Source: Oikopleura dioica
Taxonomy: Eukaryota; Chordata; Appendicularia; Copelata; Oikopleuridae
Length of the DNA stretch: 64,000 bases
Assembly: GCA_907165135.1 (NCBI GenBank)
Contig: OU015568.1
Location: forward strand, 5,588,501 to 5,652,500
Direction of reading: 5' to 3'
Part shown: piece after piece, positions 8,701 through 17,836 of the stretch
How positions within the stretch are numbered: position 1 is the stretch's first letter
Layout: every line of letters begins with the position of its first letter
Translations under genes and position numbers: made by a program
The notes under the pieces: model-generated
Database searches by the model: none
What the model saw: only the letters and a program-made list of their open reading frames with translations
Told to the model about the DNA's origin: nothing

Positions 8701-10524
8701 TGCGTACAACGGTGCTCCTCAATATTCGACTCTAGAACAGCTCGAACAATGGTATCAGAGTCTCGCCACGATCATCTGGAAGAGTCTCCGCCAACTCGTC
8801 CATCTCGAAGGTACTCCTTCCCCTCCTTTCCTTTCCTATCCAAGTTCTAGGGCAGCCGATTCCCATCAGAGATGGTCAAAACCCCCTTCCCAACATGAAA
8901 TCGTCCTACGTCTCGTTCCTCGGCTCCCTGGTCGAGCGAGGACTCGTCATCGAAAAACAACCCCCTCAAGTGTTGATGAAAGACAAACGATTCGTTGGAA
9001 CGCTGAGGCATCTCGTTGGAGACAAATTGGATATTCACAAAGTCGCTTTCCAAGTTCGAGCTCATCTCGTTTCGGACGAAAATGCCAGACGAATTCTCGC
9101 TAAAGGCGAATTGTAAGCGAATTTTCAGCTTTTCGGGAAGATAATCGTCTTTTTCAGCATCGGTTCGGGCAAGATCGTCAATCATACAGTCATGACAGAG
9201 TACCACGAGCACTCTAGAATCCTCCAAGCCAACTTCCGAAACATGACTCTTCGCGATAAAGGACGAGGAGATCGTCGAGGAACAGAATCCGTCGCTGAGG
9301 AAAAATTTGCGATTGTTTTCCAAGCTGATATTGTTGTCAGGTGAGATTTCAACTAAGTGAAAGTCCAAATATACGATTTTCTAGGTCACCGGCTTGCGAA
9401 TTTACAGTGACGGCGCAGACGCTTTCGCTGCCTGTTGTTGTCATTTCTCATGGAAAACAAGAAGCAAATGCTGCGGCGACGATTTTCTGGGACAATGCGT
9501 TTTCTGAAGATGTAAGTAAATCACCATTAACGGTTTCTCTATGATAGGACATTTGATTTTTTAATCAAATCAAATAACCGATATAATTTATTAAATAACT
9601 GAATACGATAGGGTATATCTGCATTCAAAGATACTTTCAAAAGCTAAATTTATCAATTCTAGCAACGAGTTCCCTACCAAGTCCCAGAACGAGTCTCCTG
9701 GGGCCGTTTTATGGAAGCCGTCGATTTCAAATGGCAATCTGAATGCCGCACAAAAGTTGGCCTCAAGCAGCGAGCTAGAGATTACCTCGCTTCGAAGATC
9801 TTTGGAAGAGCGGTGCCAGATGGTCAGGATTTTTGCTGGAGGCAGCTGAACAGGGACAATATTCCGGGGCATAACTTTACTTTCTGGCAGTGGCTCTATT
9901 CTGTTCTTGAATTGACAAAGGTAAGAAGAAAAGAATGATTCTAGGGACCGATTTTTTTCTAGTCGCGATACATTCAACCTCACTGGAATCAAACGACCAT
10001 CGAAGGCTTCATCTCAAAATCAGAATGCCAGAGCCTCCTTCTTTCAAAGGGCCCTGGAACATTTATGCTTCGGTTCTCAGATTCCAAGCTCGGTGGAATT
10101 TCGACCGCGTATGTGGCGAAAAATGACGATGGAAGCATTGAAGTCAAGCATCTTGAGCCGGATTCCTTGAAAATTCTACAGGTAATAATTCGTCTTCTTC
10201 AAAATAAGGGGAGAATAAAAAAAAAATTGATTTTATGGATATGGGCTCTGATTGGCTGGTTGGCCGAATGAAGCAATCTTATTGGCTAGCCAAAATACAC
10301 TTCCAATTTTCGGTTTAGTCCAAAATAAGAGCTTTCTTCGTTGATTTTAACTTTTTCTTCAGGTGCGAAGTCTAGCAGACATGGTCAAGGATTTCTCCCA
10401 ACTGGTCAAGCTCTTCCCAGACCGACCGAAACACGATGCCTTTTCGAAATTCTACACTTCGAAGCCGGTCCAAGATGGCCCCTACGTCAAGAAAACGCTC
10501 GTTGCTCATATTGAAGAAAGTTAA
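5714..10524 (+). CDS. STAT: STAT transcription factor (STAT5-like N domain), short C terminus
   Basis: Fifteen exons with consistent phases: 5714-5818, 6185-6374, 6784-6951, 6996-7091, 7134-7225, 7268-7412, 7455-7625, 7669-7832, 8657-8810, 8851-9112, 9158-9340, 9385-9511, 9663-9920, 9963-10181, 10363-10524; 831 residues. After an unusual N-terminal extension of about 155 residues (acidic, with ELPDLG twice) comes the STAT N domain ([16 protein letters not shown]), the coiled coil ([34 protein letters not shown]), the DNA-binding domain ([22 protein letters not shown]), the linker ([11 protein letters not shown]), the SH2 domain ([15 protein letters not shown]) and the activating tyrosine motif PYVKK. 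The protein stops 11 residues after that tyrosine, so the usual C-terminal transactivation domain is absent. Introns hold several MITEs. A 5'-truncated duplicate follows at 11013-13541. The family relays cytokine/JAK signals to the nucleus. Confidence 0.93.
5948..6124. mobile_element. CCTGAGTCAGG-family MITE in STAT intron 1
   Basis: Ends GGCTCGAAAACCTGTGT and ACACAGGTTGCCGAG, inner cores AACCTGACTCAGG / GACTCAGGTTTTTT. The centre has AAGCCGCGTAGCGGC and its relatives, which form strong hairpins. Confidence 0.8.
6550..6785. mobile_element. CCAAT-box MITE copies in STAT intron 2
   Basis: One copy (about 6556-6645) runs from AGGAAGTGATTTTT to AATGCACTTCCTTTT and contains TTGATTGGTCGGCAGGC and TCTTATTGGATA. 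A second, inverted and decayed copy lies at about 6700-6780 (ACCAATAAGATTGCTGTAT, AGCCAATCAAAA). The acceptor of STAT exon 3 follows directly. Confidence 0.65.
7985..8604. mobile_element. Minisatellite-bearing inverted-repeat element in STAT intron 8
   Basis: Inverted ends of about 48 bp: CTTCCAACCTTTCGGG..ATCCCGAATGTTTCGGGA and its complement. GGTATAGCA is duplicated at 7976-7984 and 8605-8613. Inside, about six tandem copies of a 21-bp unit, TCCCGAATCTTTCGGGATTAC, run 8030-8160. The duplicated STAT copy lacks it at the matching intron (11481-11672), so it inserted after the duplication or was lost there. Confidence 0.82.
10226..10318. mobile_element. CCAAT-box MITE in last STAT intron
   Basis: Contains TTTTATGGATATGGGCTC, TGATTGGCTGGTTGGC, CAATCTTATTGGCTAGCC and CACTTCC. 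A matching copy with small differences sits in the duplicated gene at 13248-13330. Confidence 0.65.
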
Positions 10525-10905
10525 ACTTTGTCATATTATGATTTTCATAATTGGGAACCGCCAATTTATCCCAAAAAGTGTTTTCTGATAACCGTGCCTT
10601 TCATTCTTCTTCTCGAAGAGATTCAGTTTATATATTTATTTAGCCGCCGTTTTTCACCTGTTTTTCTTGACAATTATTTTTTCTTTCCGTTTCACCAAAA
10701 CCTGCCAGAAATAAATGAATGCATCAATATTTGAAATTCGAAAATTTTTCCGCAATTGTTGAAATCAACGAGGAAAATGTCCATAAAAAGCAATTTTAGA
10801 CAGCTAAAAAAACCTCTCATACTGATTGCCAATAAAAAATCAAAAATTCATCATCACTAAAAGCTCTTTAAATATCGCTGTAAATCATCAGAACTCAGCA
10901 AAAAA

Positions 10906-11031
10906 ATGATTTTTTTCAAAGCAGTATTTTTCCTTAGCAGCTCGGTGTTTGGCTATCCCTATTTGTGTTTTCCGGAAAAGCTGAATGCAATCAACTCTTT
11001 GACGCGATTGTCCTCTCGGTCGAGCAAATGA
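10906..11031 (+). pseudogene. Truncated 5' copy of the small secreted protein gene
   Basis: The ATG at 10906 reads MIFFKAVFFLSSSVFGYPYL, identical to the gene at 13928, up to the codons for NSLTR. It then runs into duplicated STAT sequence in the wrong frame and stops at 11029-11031. This is the junction of the tandem duplication. Its promoter could still drive transcription into the downstream STAT copy. Confidence 0.8.
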
Positions 11032-13541
11032 TCATTCAGAACGCTTCTCAGCAACCAAACGGTACAGTTTCGCCCCCACTTTTCACCCTAAATCCCGTTT
11101 CAGCGAGCTCAGAAAGTAAGGTCACTCAAGAATCAGTAACAAATCGCCACGCCGAAATCACGTCTCAGTGCGAACAATGCATGAAAATCACGCAAGAAAC
11201 TGAAAACCAGCTTCAAAAAGTCTGCCGGCTTCAAGAATACATGATGATTACCAGAAGCCATTTGGAAGTCTACTGTAAGTCTGCACCAAAAAAGGCGAGG
11301 AATAAGACTTTTTCAGCAAAACTGGCGGAGAGCGGTCAATTGAGTCAGGAACAGAGGCAGCAGTGGCAATCGGAAGCTGCGAAGCATCAAGAATATGAAA
11401 ACAACCTGGTTACGCTCAGAAAAGAGATCATCAAAAATCATGAGAAAATTATCAATATCATGCAAGAACTCCATGGACAGGTAATGTTTCCTTGAAGATG
11501 GCTACTTTCTCGTCAACCTTCGAAAGGCACTTTCGAAAAATCATCACTCAGGTCGACATTATGCTTCGAAAAAAAATATGAATTTTTTTTTTTGGCATTT
11601 ATGGATTTACGGTCTACAATCTTATTATTGAGCATAATTCAAGAAAGAAATTTTTCTTCATCCAAAATTCAGGTCGTGTACACAGAAACCCGAAGTCTCG
11701 AGCGATCTCAAGCCGCTGCGTACAACGGAGCTCCTCAATATTCGACTCTAGAACAGCTAGAACAATGGTACCAGAGCCTCGCCACGATCATCTGGAAGAG
11801 TCTCCGCCAACTCGTCCATCTTGAAGGTACCCCTACCCCTCTCTTCCTTCCCTATCCAAGTTCTAGGGCAGCCAATTCCAATCAGAGACGGTCAGAACCC
11901 CCTTCCAAACATGAAATCGTCCTACGTCTCGTTCCTCGGCTCCCTGGTCGAGCGAGGGCTCGTCATCGAAAAACAGCCCCCTCAAGTGTTGATGAAAGAC
12001 AAACGATTTGTTGGAACGCTGAGGCATCTCGTTGGCGACAAATTGGATATTCACAAAGTCGCTTTCCAAGTTCGAGCTCATCTCGTTTCGGACGAAAATG
12101 CCAGAAGAATTCTCGCCAAGGGCGAATTGTAAGCGAATTTTCAGCTTTTCGGGAAGATAATCGTCTTTTTCAGCATCGGTTCGGGCAAAATCGTCAATCA
12201 TACAGTGATGACCGAGTACCACGAGCACTCTAGAATCCTCCAAGCCAACTTCCGAAACATGACTCTTCGCGATAAAGGACGAGGAGATCGTCGAGGAACA
12301 GAATCCGTCGCTGAGGAAAAATTTGCGATTGTTTTCCAAGCTGATATTGTTGTCAGGTGAGATTTCAACTAAGTGAAAGTCCAAATATACGATTTTCTAG
12401 GTCACCGGCTTGCGAATTTACAGTGACGGCGCAGACGCTTTCGCTGCCTGTTGTTGTCATTTCTCATGGAAAACAAGAAGCAAATGCTGCGGCGACGATT
12501 TTCTGGGACAATGCGTTTTCTGAAGATGTAAGTAAATCACCATTAACGGTTTCTCTATGATAGGACATTTGATTTTTAATCAAATCAAATAACCGATATA
12601 ATTTATTAAATAACTGAATACGATAGGGTATATCTGCATTCAAAGATACTTTCAAAAGCTAAATTTATCAATTCTAGCAACGAGTTCCCTACCAAGTCCC
12701 AGAACGAGTCTCCTGGGGCCGTTTTATGGAAGCCGTCGATTTCAAATGGCAATCTGAATGCCGCACAAAAGTTGGCCTCAAGCAGCGAGCTAGAGATTAC
12801 CTCGCTTCGAAGATCTTTGGAAGAGCGGTGCCAGATGGTCAGGATTTTTGCTGGAGGCAGCTGAACAGGGACAATATTCCGGGGCATAACTTTACTTTCT
12901 GGCAGTGGCTCTATTCTGTTCTTGAATTGACAAAGGTAAGAAGAAAAGAATGATTCTAGGGACCGATTTTTTCTAGTCGCGATACATTCAACCTCACTGG
13001 AATCAAACGACCATCGAAGGCTTCATCTCAAAATCAGAATGCCAGAGCCTCCTTCTTTCAAAGGGCCCTGGAACATTTATGCTTCGGTTCTCAGATTCCA
13101 AGCTCGGTGGAATTTCGACCGCGTATGTGGCGAAAAATGACGATGGAAGCATTGAAGTCAAGCATCTTGAGCCGGATTCCTTGAAAATTCTACAGGTAAT
13201 AATTCGTCTTCTTCAAAATAAGGGGAGAATCAAAAAAAGGAATTGATTTTATGGATATGGGCTCTGATTGGTCGGTATGCCAAATACAGCAATCTTATTG
13301 GCTATCCAAAATACACTTCCAATTTTCCGTTTAGTTCGAAATAAGAGCTTTCTTCCTTGATTTCAACCATTTACTTCAGGTGCGAAGTCTAGCAGACATG
13401 GTCAAAGACTTCTCCCAACTGGTGAAACTCTTCCCAGATCGACCAAAACACGATGCCTTTTCGAAATTCTACACTTCGAAGCCGGTCCAAGATGGCCCCT
13501 ACGTCAAGAAAACGCTCGTTGCTCATATTGAAGAAAGTTAA
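11013..13541 (+). pseudogene. 5'-truncated tandem duplicate of STAT
   Basis: Starts within STAT exon 6 ([12 protein letters not shown]) and keeps all later exons: to 11061, 11104-11274, 11317-11480, 11673-11826, 11867-12128, 12174-12356, 12401-12527, 12678-12935, 12977-13195, 13380-13541. All phases and splice sites are intact, and coding identity to the first copy is very high. It lacks the whole N-terminal extension and N domain but retains coiled coil, DNA-binding, linker, SH2 and the PYVKK tyrosine. An internal ATG (11028, MIIQNA) is in frame, so a truncated STAT without the tetramerisation domain could be made. Without expression data a pseudogene is equally possible. Confidence 0.8.
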
Positions 13542-13927
13542 CCTTTGTCATTTTTATGATTTTCATAATTGGGAACCGCCAATTTATCCCAAAAAAAGAG
13601 TGTTTTCTGATAACCGTGCCTTTCATTCTTCTTCTCGAAGAGATTCAGTTTATATATTTATTTAGCCGCCGTTTTTCACCTGTTTTTCTTGACAATTATT
13701 TTTTCTTTCCGTTTCACCAAAACCTGCCAGAAATAAATGAATGTATCAATATCTGAAATTCGAAAAATTTTCCGCAATCGTTGAAATCAAGGAGGAAAAT
13801 GTCCATTAAAAGCAATTTTAGACAGCTAAAAATCCTCTCATACTGAAAGCCAATATATAATTAAAAATTCATCATCACTAAAAGCTCTATAAATATCGCT
13901 GAAAATCATCAGAACTCAGCAAAAAAA

Positions 13928-15025
13928 ATGATTTTTTTCAAAGCAGTATTTTTCCTTAGCAGCTCGGTGTTTGGCTATCCCTATTTGTGTTTTCCGGAAA
14001 AGCTGAATGCAATCAACTCTTTGACGCGTCTGGAGAAGGAAAAATGGATACGAGAATTTTCGATTGCTTTGGGTCGAGTTCCGCCTGTCAATACTCCAGC
14101 GCTTACTGTGTACAGGGTTTGAAAAGTCACAAATTTTGACTGAGCATGAGCACGGCTGAGCACGGTGAGCTCAAATTTTGGCTGAGCCTGAGCACGATTG
14201 AGCATCCGCGTGCTCAAATTAAGCTGAGCCTGAGCATGATTGAGCACCCGCCTGCTCAAATTTCACTGAGCCTGAGCACGCTGAGCATGCTCAAGCAATC
14301 TTGCTCCATAAAAGAACACAAAAAATCAAATTTTCAATGAGAACCATAAATATGCTTAAAACCAGGATAATTTCAATTTTTAAAACTATGGGTGTAGGTG
14401 GGGTTGGGCACAAAACTGAGATAGATCAACTCAGTTTTCCAAGCCTAAATGTCAAGCCCCTTAAATTCAAAAATCAAGGAACGGGGCTGAGACGGCTCGA
14501 AGGGCCGTCAAGCCCCTTAAATTTAAAAAATCAAGGAACGGGGCTGAGACGGCCCGTAAGAAAAAAAAATTTGAAAATAAAGAAAAGAAGAAAAATTTTG
14601 CTCAAACGTGCTCAGAGCATTTGAGCACGCATTTCAGAGACTCGTGAGCATGAGCACGGCTGAGCACGCGAATGCTCAGATTTTATTGAGCTTGAGCACG
14701 GCTGAGCACGACACGCTGGAATTTTCGTTGAGCTTGAGCACGCTGAGCATGCTCAGTGCTCATGTTCAGTGCTCTGAGCATGCTCATGCTCGGACTTTTC
14801 AAACCCTGACTGTGTATATCTCCAGAAATAATGAGCTAGAGTGATCTTTTCCCTAGAATCAAGTCTTTTGTTTCGATTCTTATTCAAAAATTGCGGTACG
14901 TGAAAAAAGCCCTCGATCAATCAGGTCAAATTGGGGGCAATTACATGTTCACTGGAAATCCCGATTCCGGAAGAGACCAATTCTTCGCAAGAATCTTCAA
15001 GTTGAAGAATTTCAAACAAACTTGA
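13928..15025 (+). CDS. Small secreted protein of unknown family
   Basis: Exon 1 13928-14109 and exon 2 14857-15025 (stop TGA) give 116 residues. Residues 1-17 (MIFFKAVFFLSSSVFG) are a signal peptide. The mature part has only one cysteine (YPYLCFP) and helix-rich stretches (NSLTRLEKEKWIREFSIALG; FVSILIQKLRYVKKALDQ). The intron is a GT-AG intron enlarged by a 696-bp MITE that landed on the splice donor. Without it the intron would be 43 nt. A truncated copy lies at 10906. The family is not recognised; a helical signalling ligand next to STAT is only speculation. Confidence 0.7.
14113..14808. mobile_element. hAT-like MITE with TGAGCA arrays, at a splice donor
   Basis: Perfect 16-bp inverted ends CAGGGTTTGAAAAGTC / GACTTTTCAAACCCTG. 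ACTGTGTA is duplicated at 14105-14112 and 14809-14816. The interior is TGAGCA/TGAGCACG arrays on both sides of a central piece with a two-copy direct repeat (CAAGGAACGGGGCTGAGACGG) at about 14450-14550. Confidence 0.9.
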
Positions 15026-16119
15026 GCTTAGAACTCAAAGCGTTGATATTTGAAAAAGGTCTTATTGAGTAATTATTAATTACTAATTAAGCAAAGATGG
15101 ATTACTCGATTAAGTTTTTATTGAGTTCGAAAGGGCAAGAAAAGCTCTTCCTTTACGTCAGATTTTTGCGTGTTTCTATTTTCCTGTGGCCCACCGCAGT
15201 GCGTAAATATAAAAAAAGTACGAACAAAAATGAGTAATAAGAAGCCAGATTTGGGTGGGTACAACTTAATGGCCGGTAAGTCGGCTTGACGTAAAAGCTG
15301 TCAGCTTCGAAGAAAAATGACGAATTCCAAGGTTTTTCTTCTGGCTAGATTCTTGGAAAATTGAAGAAACTTCAACTTCAAAGCCAAAGAATTTCATGAA
15401 CAGGGAAATTCTCAAAATAAAAGAGGCTCGAAATGTCGCATAAATTTGATTAATTAGGCATTCTTGGTTGTTTAGTCCGGTTTTAGGAGGAATACGAGTG
15501 TTGTAGGAAAGAATTTATGGCAGTTTAGCTGATTAATTGGCAGAAATAGATAGTAAACCAACTTCCTGGTAGGAAAACTTGATGAATAAATAGCAAAATC
15601 ACATAAAAATCGGGCACGAATAGGAAAAGGAAGTGCATTTTTGGGAGACCAATAAGATTGGTGTATTTTGCCTATCGGCCAATGAAAAATCAGTTCCAGA
15701 AAATCAATTCCATTCCTTAGTTCTGCCCAAAAATCGTAATTTTTTCATAAAAATCGGAAGTTTTTCCACTTCAAACATGCAAAAAATCATCAAAAACATA
15801 AAAACCAGACTTGTCTATCACATGACAGAACTGCCGATCAAAAAATGAAGCATCAAAAGACTAGGTAACTGATGAATAGCTGTAACCTCATTGATTATTT
15901 TTACGTCTGAATACTCTTTTTAACAGCATCCTTTATTTTTTAGTATTGTCGTCTGTTCCAATTCAATTAAATATTGACATCAGATGTTACTACGCCATGA
16001 TTAGCCAGTCCCTTGAGATAGATCTTAGCCCCACGAGACTGGAGAATCTGTGGACTGGAGAACGAAATGACGCGCGTGGCAAATGGAGCTAGTGTGACGC
16101 CGCTATTCATCAACGCCGC
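15026..16119. other. Intergenic, AT-rich
   Basis: No convincing gene. A CCAAT-box MITE (GGAAGTGCATTTTTGGGA, ACCAATAAGATTGGTGTAT, CGGCCAATGAAAAATC) occupies about 15630-15735. A short open stretch at 15231 (MSNKKPDLGGYNLMA followed by GT) could be a first exon but has no partner that I can find. Confidence 0.4.
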
Positions 16120-16126
16120 TATAAAT
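16120..16126 (+). promoter_or_regulatory. TATA box upstream of the 16209 gene
   Basis: TATAAAT in CCGCTATAAATCGAGC, 82 nt upstream of the ATG, within an unusually GC-rich stretch. Confidence 0.45.
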
Positions 16127-16208
16127 CGAGCACCCCGCCGCCAAAGCTAACAAACTCAACAAGAGCCAAAACGCGAATAAGTCACTTTCAAAAAAAAAAA
16201 GAGAAAGG

Positions 16209-16439
16209 ATGGAAGGATCCGCGACGACAACGTTTTTGACCCTTTCTGGAACAGTATTCGCCCTGTCACTCGTAATAATCGCAGTAGTAAAAGGAAGAAA
16301 AAGAAGGTTTCAAAACTGGAGAGAACTGAAGAAGCTTGAAAACCAGAATTATTGCTCTAGAATTGGAGAAATCGTACAACTGGAGGAAATTAAAGTATGG
16401 AATGCCGAACCTATTTCTTCTTTTCGAACGAATTTGTGA
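16209..16439 (+). CDS. Small single-pass membrane protein, unknown
   Basis: A 76-residue single-exon frame starting MEGSATTTFLTLSGTVFA. A hydrophobic segment (about residues 8-27) is followed by a strongly basic stretch (KGRKRRF), which predicts a type III or signal-anchor topology with a cytoplasmic tail. A TATA box lies upstream. No family recognised. The convergent RING gene ends 210 nt downstream. Confidence 0.55.
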   Translation: MEGSATTTFLTLSGTVFALSLVIIAVVKGRKRRFQNWRELKKLENQNYCSRIGEIVQLEEIKVWNAEPISSFRTNL

Positions 16440-16650
16440 ATTATATGACTGTACTTGACCTACTTTTCTTCACTGCCAAAATGAAAGAATACAGAGTGAC
16501 TCGATTTTTATATGAAAAAATGCGTGTTTAAAATTTAAACTTTAAATTATTGAAGAAAAGGAAATTTGAAAACTTCGAACATCACTGATGTTACATCAGG
16601 GAAACTGAGCAAGAGCGCATTTGAGCAGGAGTATTTGAAAAACAGAAAAT

Positions 16651-17523
16651 TTATCGTTGAGAAACCAGCTCTCGCAGTTTTTCAAGAGCTTCAAGGCGGG
16701 CTTTCTTGAGTTCTTCGAAGACGAAATGAGTTCCATCGTCCAGTCCTTTGTGAACAATCGCTAGAATAAAAGATAAGAGGGGTAGAAAGAGGATTGGTGT
16801 ACCTGCAGCCCAGAAGATAAGAAAGGCAACTGTGAGCCAGTAGCACAAGGTGTAAATTGAGTAAAACGCGACGAAAATAAACTGGAATGGGAGGAGAAGG
16901 AAACTGGCGACGATTTTAGTAAAGGCGAAGTACACACTAAATCACCTCTTGAGCCGACTTCTCCTTTTTAAATTTCAAACCTGGAAAAAGCAGTAGGTCC
17001 AAAAACAAGCGTGCTATAAACCGCAGCCATGTAGACATTGAAAATGAACGAAAAACGAGCAGCGATGTCTGTACATTCGTCTGGATACGTCTTCGCTTGT
17101 CGATTTCCTCGAGCTCCTCGAGCTTCTTCGTCTTTTCCTCGAGCTCTCGGCGGAGAATCGTTTCGTTTGAGTTGTCCACGGCGCTGATGGTTTTTGCTCG
17201 AATGATTCTGATGTCGTCGAGCAGAGCGTGATCGTTGCATTCCGGACAGCGAGGAGAATTTGCCAGCCAGGTTTTGACGCAAGAATTGCCGAACAAATGG
17301 CCGCATTTCAAAGAACACACCCTGAAATAGAGAAATGAAAAGGATGGTCTTCGGCTACAGTGGATCTACGGTAGATCATCTACCTGTGCGAGCCTGTACT
17401 GGTCCAAACATCGAAGCAGATGGAGCAGACGTCCGATTCACTCTCTGACTTCGTTTCCTGAGTAATGTCCGTCACGAGCTCTGCGATTTGCGCAGTTTTC
17501 TTTTTGAAAAAGCGACCGAACAT
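16651..17523 (-). CDS. RING-finger / coiled-coil / transmembrane protein (RFWD3-type RING)
   Basis: Exons on the minus strand 17523-17384, 17321-17037, 16936-16803 and 16760-16651 join with exact phases to 222 residues. The RING is CSICFDVWTSTGSHR followed by VCSLKCGHLFGNSCVKTWL and CPECN. Its spacing and the CGHLFG..C..TWL core resemble RFWD3, but no WD40 domain follows. Next come a charged coiled coil (LRRELEEKTKKLEELEEIDKRRR), one or two membrane segments (KIVASFLLLPFQFIFVAFY, YWLTVAFLIFWAA) and a coiled tail ending KLRELVSQR. Expected role: membrane-bound E3 ubiquitin ligase. The start at 17523 is the first ATG giving the RING frame. It lies about 310 nt after the RSRC2-like stop on the same strand. 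Confidence 0.8.
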
Positions 17524-17836
17524 GATGTTGCTTTCTTTTCCGATTTCAGCTGACTGCGTTGAACATTTTTCTAAATCAAATTCTTGAAAGTTTTCTTCAA
17601 ATTTTGATGAAATAAATTGACGATCTTTCAAGTTGAAAAAGGCAGGTAAAAAGCAGGAAATCGTTATGTAGAAAACTATTTGAAAGACTGGGAACTCAAA
17701 GGCCAAATCCTTTTCCCTTTGAAAAGTGCGTCTGCTGTCTTTTTCATCGGATTTTCAAGAGAAACACTTATTTATCAGCCCTTTTAACAGTATTATTATC
17801 TTTAAAAATCCGGTCCTAGCGCTGGCATATTGATTT

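Noticed and set aside
8847-9368. Minus-strand 173-codon frame, repeated at 11863-12384
   Set aside because: Both are antisense shadows of the STAT DNA-binding exons and their duplicate.
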